From CBDBGD01 sp965205235 (lineage in GTDB: Bacteria > Chloroflexota > Dehalococcoidia > Lucifugimonadales > UBA1127): a stretch of DNA of 64,000 bases. Under the pieces are notes generated by a model. It had not been told where the DNA came from and did no database searches. It worked only from the letters and a program-made list of their open reading frames with translations. The position numbers and the translations under genes are program-made. The stretch spans positions 173,808 to 237,807 of the forward strand of contig CBDBGD010000001.1 of assembly GCA_965205235.1 (NCBI GenBank), in the 5' to 3' direction. Shown piece by piece: positions 58,776 through 64,000 of the stretch (position 1 is its first letter; each line of letters opens with the position of its first letter).

Positions 58776-61493
58776 TCACGCCGCCGCACCGTGGCAGCGT
58801 TTGAACTTCTTGCCGCTGCCGCAGTGGCACGGGTCGTTGCGCCCCACCTTCTGCCCACCGGACCGAGTCGGCTGGACAGCGCGCCCGCCGCCCGCGGCCA
58901 CGGCCGCCATGGGGCTGGGCCTCACGGCCCGCAGCGAGCGGCGCCCGCCGCCCGCCGAGGCGGAGATCGCGCCCGCGGTCAGCGAGGCGAGGTACACCGT
59001 GCGAACAATATCGTGACGAATGCTTGCCATGACCTCGCGGAACTTCTCGTGCGCCTGCATCCGGTACGCCACCAGCGGGTCCCGCTGCCCGTAGGCGTGC
59101 AGGCCCACGCCCTGGCGCAGGTTCTCCATCGCCGTCAGGTGCAGCACCCAGTGCGAGTCGATGGTGCGGAGCATCACGAACCGCTCCATCTGCCGCATCC
59201 CATCCTCGCCGGCCGCATCCTCCCGCTGCTGGTACAGCTTCTGCGCGTGCTCCAGCACCCGCTGCTGGATCTCGTCCTTCTCCAGTTGCCTAAGCTCGTA
59301 GGGCTGCAGCTCCGACGGCAGCGGGAAGCACGTCCGGAGCTCCCGCACCAGCCCGTCCAGGTCCCAGTCCTCCGAGTTCCGTCCCGCCAGGTGCGTGTCG
59401 AGCAGCCCCGTCAGCTCCTCGTCCACCATCGACAGCACGTTGCCCCTCAGGTCTATGCCTTCCAGTACTTTCCGACGCTCACCGTAGATGACGTCCCGCT
59501 GCCTGTTGATGACGTCGTCGTACTGCACCAGGTGCTTGCGGATCTCGAAGTGGTAGCCCTCCACCCGGCTCTGTGAGCTTTCCAGGACCTTGGTGACCAT
59601 CTTGGCCTCGATTGGCTGGTCCTCTTCCAGGCCCGCCCAGTCCATCACCGACTTGATCCGGTCCCCGCCGAAGCGGCGCATCAGGTCGTCGTCCAGCGCA
59701 GCGTAGAACACCGACTCGCCGGGGTCTCCCTGGCGGCCGGAGCGGCCCCGGAGCTGGTTGTCGATGCGTCGGGCCTCGTGCTTCTCCGTCCCCAGCACGA
59801 ACAGGCCGCCCAGCTCCACCACCTTGCCGTGCTCCTCCTGCCACTGGGCGTCCACCCTCTGCTTGACCTGCTCCAGCTCCTCCGGCGACGCCGAGTCCAG
59901 CGTCAGGCTCTGCCTGCGAAGCTCATCCAGCAGCATCCCATCCGGGTTGCCGCCCAGGATGATGTCCGTGCCCCGGCCCGCCATGTTCGTCGCCACCGTC
60001 ACCGACCCCACGCGCCCCGCCTGCGCGACGATCGCGGCTTCTCGATCGTGCTGCTTCGCGTTCAGCACCTGGTGCGGCACCCCCCGGCGCTTCAGCATCG
60101 CGCTCAGGTGCTCCGAGTTTTCGATGGACGTGGTGCCCACCAGCGTCGGCTGCCCCCTCTTGTGCCGGTCCTCTATCTCCTGCACGGCCGCCTTCCACTT
60201 GCCCGTGCCGGTCTTGTAGACGTAGTCCTGGTGGTCTTCTCGGACCATGGGCTGATGCGTCGGTACCGGGACCACCTCCAGCCCGTAGATGCTCCCCAGC
60301 TCCTCCGCCTCGGTGATCGCCGTGCCGGTCATCCCGGCCAGCTTGCCGTACATGCGGAAGTAGTTCTGCAGCGTGACTGAGGCGTACGTCAGCGTCTCCT
60401 GCTGCACCCGCACGCCCTCCTTCGCCTCGATGGCTTGGTGCAGCCCGTCGCCGTAGCGGCGGCCCTCCATCAGCCTCCCCGTGAACTCGTCGACGATGAT
60501 CACCTGGCCGCCGTTCACCACGTAGTCCCGGTCCCGGCGGTAGATCACTCGAGCGCGCAGCGCATTCTCGACGTGGTGCACCAGCAGCGAGTTCTCCGGG
60601 TCGTACAGGTTCGACACGTTGAGCAGCCGCTCCATCTTGCTCATGCCCTCGTCGGTCAGGCTGACGGCCCGGACCTTCTCCTCCACCGTGTAGTCCGTCT
60701 CCGCCTGCAGCCGCGGGATGAGCCGCGCCACCGACGTGTACGTCTGCGTCGACTCCTGCGCCGGCCCGCTGATGATCAGCGGCGTCCGCGCCTCGTCGAT
60801 GAGGATGTAGTCCACCTCGTCGACGATGGCGTAGTGCGCGCCCCGCTGCACCACTTGCGGCTCGTCCACGGCCATGTTGTCCCGCAGGAAGTCGAAGCCG
60901 AAGTCGTGGTTGGTGCCGTAGGTCACGTCCGAGTGGTAGGCCTCTCGTCGGCCCACCCAGCGCAGAAACCGCATCGACGGGTCCGGCGATCGAGCCTCCG
61001 GGTCGTACTGCAGAGCGCCCTCGTGCTGCAGGCTGCTCACCGTCAGCCCCAGGGCATGGTAGATCGGCCCCATCCACTGGACGTCTCGCCGGGCCAGGTA
61101 GTCGTTCACCGTGACCACGTGGACGCCGTTGTCCGCCAGGGCGTTCAGGTACACCGGCAGCGTCGCGACCAGCGTCTTCCCCTCGCCCGTCTTCATCTCC
61201 GCCACCTTGCCCTCGTGGAGCACGGCGCCGCCGATGAGCTGCACGTCGAAGTGCCGAAGGCCGGTGGTCCGGCGGGAGGCCTCCCGCACCGCGGCGAAGG
61301 CCTCCGGCAGAAGGTCGTCCAGCGTCTCTCCGTCGACGAAGCGCTCCTTCAGCTCGTCCGTGACGGCTCGAAGCTCCTCGTCGGAGAGTGCTTGGAAGTC
61401 GGGTTCAAGGCTGTTGATGCGCTCCACCATCGGGCGCATCTTCTTGGCTACGCGTTCACCGGAGGGGCCAAAGAGCTTTGCTAGTCCCAGCAT
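58776..61493 (-). CDS. secA: Preprotein translocase ATPase SecA
   Basis: SecA drives protein export through SecYEG. The 905-residue protein shows MKTGEGKTLVATLPVYLNAL (Walker A), DEVDYILIDEARTPLIISG (Walker B), the GMTGTAITEAEE region, TNMAGRGTDIILGGNP, and LRGRSGRQGDPG. The C-terminus is an Ala/Arg-rich linker followed by the zinc-binding SecB-interaction motif NDPCHCGSGKKFKRCHG. It starts 19 bp after the prs stop. A 16-bp palindrome (58762-58777) overlaps its stop codon. Confidence 0.96.
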   Translation of the reverse strand: MLGLAKLFGPSGERVAKKMRPMVERINSLEPDFQALSDEELRAVTDELKERFVDGETLDDLLPEAFAAVREASRRTTGLRHFDVQLIGGAVLHEGKVAEMKTGEGKTLVATLPVYLNALADNGVHVVTVNDYLARRDVQWMGPIYHALGLTVSSLQHEGALQYDPEARSPDPSMRFLRWVGRREAYHSDVTYGTNHDFGFDFLRDNMAVDEPQVVQRGAHYAIVDEVDYILIDEARTPLIISGPAQESTQTYTSVARLIPRLQAETDYTVEEKVRAVSLTDEGMSKMERLLNVSNLYDPENSLLVHHVENALRARVIYRRDRDYVVNGGQVIIVDEFTGRLMEGRRYGDGLHQAIEAKEGVRVQQETLTYASVTLQNYFRMYGKLAGMTGTAITEAEELGSIYGLEVVPVPTHQPMVREDHQDYVYKTGTGKWKAAVQEIEDRHKRGQPTLVGTTSIENSEHLSAMLKRRGVPHQVLNAKQHDREAAIVAQAGRVGSVTVATNMAGRGTDIILGGNPDGMLLDELRRQSLTLDSASPEELEQVKQRVDAQWQEEHGKVVELGGLFVLGTEKHEARRIDNQLRGRSGRQGDPGESVFYAALDDDLMRRFGGDRIKSVMDWAGLEEDQPIEAKMVTKVLESSQSRVEGYHFEIRKHLVQYDDVINRQRDVIYGERRKVLEGIDLRGNVLSMVDEELTGLLDTHLAGRNSEDWDLDGLVRELRTCFPLPSELQPYELRQLEKDEIQQRVLEHAQKLYQQREDAAGEDGMRQMERFVMLRTIDSHWVLHLTAMENLRQGVGLHAYGQRDPLVAYRMQAHEKFREVMASIRHDIVRTVYLASLTAGAISASAGGGRRSLRAVRPSPMAAVAAGGGRAVQPTRSGGQKVGRNDPCHCGSGKKFKRCHGAAA

Positions 61494-61512
61494 GACAACC
61501 GTCTTCCTTGGA

Positions 61513-62514
61513 TCAGCCCTCGGAGCCTCCCGCCACCGGCGCCAGTTCCACCGGAGCGTTCCACTCCTCGAACATGGCGCCCACGGAGGTCCCGGTATGG
61601 ATGCGTCGGATCGCCTCGCCCAGCAGCGGCGCCACCGACAGCGTTCGGGTCTTGCTGCCCCTGGTCTCCGCCGACAGCGGCAGCGTGTCCGTCACCACAA
61701 TCTCTCGTATCGAGCTGCTCTCCAGCACCGACGTCGCTCGCCCCGCGTACACCGCGTGCGTCGCGCAGCAGTAGATGTCCTTTGCCCCGTGCTCCACCAG
61801 CGCCTCAGCCGTCGCCACCACCGTTCCGCCCGTGCTGATCTCCTCGTCCACGATCAGCGCGTTCCGCCCCTCCACCTCGCCGATGAGGTTCACGGCCTCC
61901 ACGCGGTCGCTGTTGCCCACGCGCATCTTCTCCACAATCGCCATCGACGTGTCCAGGTGGCGCGCCATGTTCCGCGCGTGCTTCCCGCCGCCCACGTCCG
62001 TCGCCACCACCACCAGGTCGTCGATGGCCCGCTCCTTGAAGTGGCGCGCCAGTATCGTCTCTGCCGTCAGCTCGTCCATCGGTATGTTGAAGAAGCCCTG
62101 TATCTGGCCTGCGTGCAGGTCGACGGTGAGCACCCGGTCGGCGCCCGAGGTCTCGATGAGGTTCGCAATCAACCGCGCCGTGATCGGCACCCGCGGCTGG
62201 TCCTTCTTGTCGCTCCGGCCGTAGGCGAAGTACGGCACCACCACGGTGATGCGACCCGCCGACGCACGCCGCGCCGCATCGATCATGATCAGCAGCTCCA
62301 TGATGCGGTCGTTCACCGGGTAGGCGAAGGTCTGGATGATGAACACGTCCTGCGCCCGGATATTCTCCTGGTACTGGACGAAGGTGTTGTCGTTGCTGAA
62401 CTTGAACACCTGCGCCCTGCCCGGCTCGATGCCAAGGTAGTCGCAGACCGACGCGGCCAGCGCTGGATGGGACGTCCCGCTGAAGACCTTCAGCCCGTTC
62501 AGATCACTCGGCAT
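61513..62514 (-). CDS. prs: Ribose-phosphate pyrophosphokinase
   Basis: Prs makes PRPP from ribose-5-P and ATP. The 333-residue protein has FKFSNDNTFVQYQENIRAQD near residue 40, the pyrophosphate loop VVPYFAYGRSDKKDQPR, DLHAGQIQGFF with metal ligands, VVVATDVGGGKHARNMAR and ALIVDEEISTGGTV, the PRPP-binding signature. It is at the head of a prs-secA unit and has an extended -10 promoter upstream. Confidence 0.95.
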   Translation of the reverse strand: MPSDLNGLKVFSGTSHPALAASVCDYLGIEPGRAQVFKFSNDNTFVQYQENIRAQDVFIIQTFAYPVNDRIMELLIMIDAARRASAGRITVVVPYFAYGRSDKKDQPRVPITARLIANLIETSGADRVLTVDLHAGQIQGFFNIPMDELTAETILARHFKERAIDDLVVVATDVGGGKHARNMARHLDTSMAIVEKMRVGNSDRVEAVNLIGEVEGRNALIVDEEISTGGTVVATAEALVEHGAKDIYCCATHAVYAGRATSVLESSSIREIVVTDTLPLSAETRGSKTRTLSVAPLLGEAIRRIHTGTSVGAMFEEWNAPVELAPVAGGSEG

Positions 62515-62593
62515 CTGACCTTACACCCCTCTCCAGAGCGCCCTCGTCCGGCTCAGCACGAAGCAACGGTCAGCAACCTCCCTCGCCCCATCG

Positions 62594-62602
62594 ATTATAG
62601 CA
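62594..62602 (-). promoter_or_regulatory. Extended -10 promoter of prs
   Basis: Minus strand TGCTATAAT, identical to the selD promoter core, 79 bp before the prs ATG. Confidence 0.6.
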
Positions 62603-62672
62603 TAGGGCCCCCGACCGTACGCACGCAGCAGCCCCGCCCCCACCCCATATCGAGTCCCACACTCCCGCGGGG

Positions 62673-62695
62673 TCTGGGGGCGCACAGCCCCCAGA
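62673..62695. repeat. Inverted repeat in the prs-hicA gap
   Basis: TCTGGGGGC-gcaca-GCCCCCAGA, a 9-bp perfect stem with a 5-nt loop, within a 275-bp gap. Besides this and the two promoters nothing else is recognised in the gap. Confidence 0.6.
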
Positions 62696-62777
62696 GAACA
62701 CCCCAAGGCAGGCGGGTGGGCAAGCAACGTCCGCACACCCCTAGCCCGCCTCCCTCTAGCGGAGGGCGTAAATGTGC

Positions 62778-62783
62778 TATTAT
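62778..62783 (+). promoter_or_regulatory. -10 box of hicAB
   Basis: TATTAT ends 6 nt before the ATG at 62790, consistent with a leaderless start there. An alternative ATG at 62772 has GGAGGG 5 nt upstream. Confidence 0.4.
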
Positions 62784-62789
62784 ATGCAC

Positions 62790-62975
62790 ATGGAGACGGA
62801 CACCCGGAAGATCGTACGAAGGCTGAAACGCGAGGGCTGGGTCCTTCGTCGACACGGTGCCAGGCATGAAATCTACGTGCATCCAGGCCGCAACCTTCAG
62901 GTATCCGTCCCACGACATCGTACCGTCAGCACGTCCGTAGCGCGCAGCATTGCCCAGGTTGCCGGCTGGACGTGA
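62790..62975 (+). CDS. HicA-family toxin
   Basis: A 61-residue dsRNA-binding-fold mRNA interferase. TRKIVRRLKREGWVLRRHGARHEIYVHPG contains the G-W-x(5)-G-x-H pattern with the catalytic His, and VSVPRHRTVSTSVARSIAQVAG ends as in HicA. The family cuts mRNA and tmRNA. The start is uncertain: 62790 fits the family length and the -10 box, 62772 has a good ribosome site and adds six residues. hicB follows after 12 bp. Confidence 0.87.
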   Translation: METDTRKIVRRLKREGWVLRRHGARHEIYVHPGRNLQVSVPRHRTVSTSVARSIAQVAGWT

Positions 62976-62987
62976 CAGGAGGCAGGC

Positions 62988-63371
62988 ATGAGGTATCCCG
63001 CACTGATCGAGCGTGAGGCTGGCGTCGTCGGCATCGTGTTCCCCGACTTGCCCGGCTGCGTCGCCGCCGCCGACACCATCGACGAGGCCCTGGTGAGCGC
63101 CGAGGACGTCCTCCGCGACTGGATCGACGTGGCCGAGGAGGACGGGCGCAGCGTCCCCCCTCCCAGCGCACTGGAAGACGTCCGCGTTCCAGCGGGCTGC
63201 GCCCTCGTCTCCATCCCCTTGGTCCGCCCCTCCGGCGTCCCCGTGCGCGCCAACCTCTCCCTCGATTCCGGCGTCGCCGCCTTCATCGACAGTGAGCGCA
63301 AGCGGCGAGGCATGACCCGCCGGGCATACGTCGAGTGGATGGCGCGGCGCATCGCCCAGATGGGCGGCTAG
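62988..63371 (+). CDS. HicB-family antitoxin
   Basis: A 127-residue protein. The N-terminal partial RNase H fold reads YPALIEREAGVVGIVFPDLPGC and EALVSAEDVLRDWI, typical of HicB. The C-terminal part (ANLSLDSGVAAFIDSERKR) is a ribbon-helix-helix that should bind the operator and repress the pair. It has AGGAGG before the ATG. Order toxin-antitoxin is normal for hicAB. Confidence 0.9.
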   Translation: MRYPALIEREAGVVGIVFPDLPGCVAAADTIDEALVSAEDVLRDWIDVAEEDGRSVPPPSALEDVRVPAGCALVSIPLVRPSGVPVRANLSLDSGVAAFIDSERKRRGMTRRAYVEWMARRIAQMGG

Positions 63372-63410
63372 GCCGCCATCCTCCCCGCCGCCACAACCCC
63401 CACCCTCTTT

Positions 63411-63419
63411 TGGTACAAT
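63411..63419 (+). promoter_or_regulatory. Extended -10 promoter of purA
   Basis: TGGTACAAT, 42 bp upstream of the purA ATG. Confidence 0.5.
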
Positions 63420-63461
63420 ACCGTGGTTTGCCGTCTCCATCATCGGAGGTTAACCAAGAGC

Positions 63462-64000
63462 ATGCCCGCATACGCCGTCATCGGTGGCCAGTGGGGCGAC
63501 GAGGGCAAGGGGAAAGTCGTCGACTACCTCTCCCGGAACGCCCACGTCGTCGCCCGCTTCTCCGGGGGCAACAACGCAGGCCACACCGTCCTCAACCAGC
63601 AGGGCGAGTTCAAGCTCCACCTCATCCCCTCCGGCATCTTCTGGCCCCAGGCCACCTCCGTCATCGGCAACGGCGTCGTCATCGACCCTGACGTCCTCCG
63701 AGAGGAGGTCGAAGGCCTCCGCGCCCGGGGCATCGACCTCGACAGCCTCCAGGTCAGCGACCGCGCCCACGTCATCATGCCCTACCACGTCCTCCTCGAC
63801 CGCCTTGAGGAGGAGGCTCGGGGCGAGGGCGCTCTCGGCACCACCGGCCGCGGCGTCGGCCCCGCCTACGTCGACAAGACCGCCCGCTCCGGCATCCGCG
63901 TCGGCGAGTTGCTCGACCCCGAGGGCCTCCTGCTGCGGCTCCACGAGGTCCTCGAGCACAAGAACGCCCTCATCACCAAGCTCTACAGCGGCGAGCCCTT
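63462..64000 (+). CDS. purA: Adenylosuccinate synthetase, N-terminal part
   Basis: PurA makes adenylosuccinate from IMP, GTP and aspartate. The first 179 residues are present; the gene runs off the window. The start MPAYAVIGGQWGDEGKGKVVD includes the GTP-binding GDEGKGK loop and the catalytic Asp. FSGGNNAGHTV carries the catalytic His, and LGTTGRGVGPAYVDK the IMP-binding signature. GGAGG is 11 nt before the ATG. Confidence 0.96.
   Translation, partial: MPAYAVIGGQWGDEGKGKVVDYLSRNAHVVARFSGGNNAGHTVLNQQGEFKLHLIPSGIFWPQATSVIGNGVVIDPDVLREEVEGLRARGIDLDSLQVSDRAHVIMPYHVLLDRLEEEARGEGALGTTGRGVGPAYVDKTARSGIRVGELLDPEGLLLRLHEVLEHKNALITKLYSGEP

Overview
The window is a high-GC, densely packed bacterial chromosome segment, apparently from a genome assembled out of environmental DNA. 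Gene content suggests a Chloroflexota bacterium near the Dehalococcoidia/SAR202 lineages. The evidence is an LDH-like malate dehydrogenase, several MFS permeases, two RraA-like proteins, an amidohydrolase-2 protein, a creatininase-family protein, a translin homologue, small Trm112-like and HTH proteins, and many GTG starts with 4-bp overlaps. The taxonomic call is inference; there is no rRNA gene in the window. No prophage, IS element or CRISPR array was seen.

Layout. 0-7 kb: an SDR fragment, an MFS permease, an RraA-like gene, and a selenium-metabolism locus: egtD (+) facing senB-senA-selD (-). 7-13 kb: UBP zinc finger, nagA coupled to an unknown protein and an MFS exporter, a tandem-duplicated unknown protein, another MFS, and tRNA-Pro and tRNA-Arg. 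13-20 kb: mnmA, a DinB protein, rnhB-yraN, the operon FmdB-like/thiE/translin, and glyS. 20-26 kb: a MazF-type toxin pair, sbcD, a TlpA-like thioredoxin, a CopD-like protein, a Trm112-like protein, folP-folK and mdh. 26-31 kb: isocitrate dehydrogenase and a biotin-dependent carboxyltransferase pair. 31-36 kb: a second RraA-like gene, xerD, a cytidylate-kinase-like gene and uvrC. 36-43 kb: MFS, otsA/otsB overlapping tail to tail, and rpiB-pgi. 43-47 kb: amidohydrolase, dnaN, larB and a small HTH gene. 47-52 kb: acpS, nnr, coaX, coaBC (all carrying apparent frameshifts) and a creatininase-family gene. 52-64 kb: valS, a repeat-filled gap, vapBC, small unknown genes, secA, prs, hicAB and the start of purA.

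Most notable is the 2.4-6.8 kb locus. EgtD would make hercynine. SelD would make selenophosphate. SenB would turn selenophosphate and a UDP-sugar into a selenosugar. SenA would join that to hercynine on the way to selenoneine. The selD gene itself has an in-frame TGA at codon 17, exactly where the catalytic Cys/Sec lies, followed by a bacterial SECIS-like hairpin. SelD is therefore predicted to be a selenoprotein, and the organism should use selenium both for selenocysteine and for a small selenometabolite.

Two other window-wide patterns stand out. Several genes have a -10 box only 6-9 nt before the start codon, which suggests leaderless mRNAs (269, 21829, 34151, 36509, 47034, 49171, 62790). 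Between about 47.27 and 50.97 kb, four essential-type genes in a row carry many single-base frameshifts, nearly all of the +1 kind, while flanking genes are clean. That looks like a local sequence-quality problem rather than gene decay.
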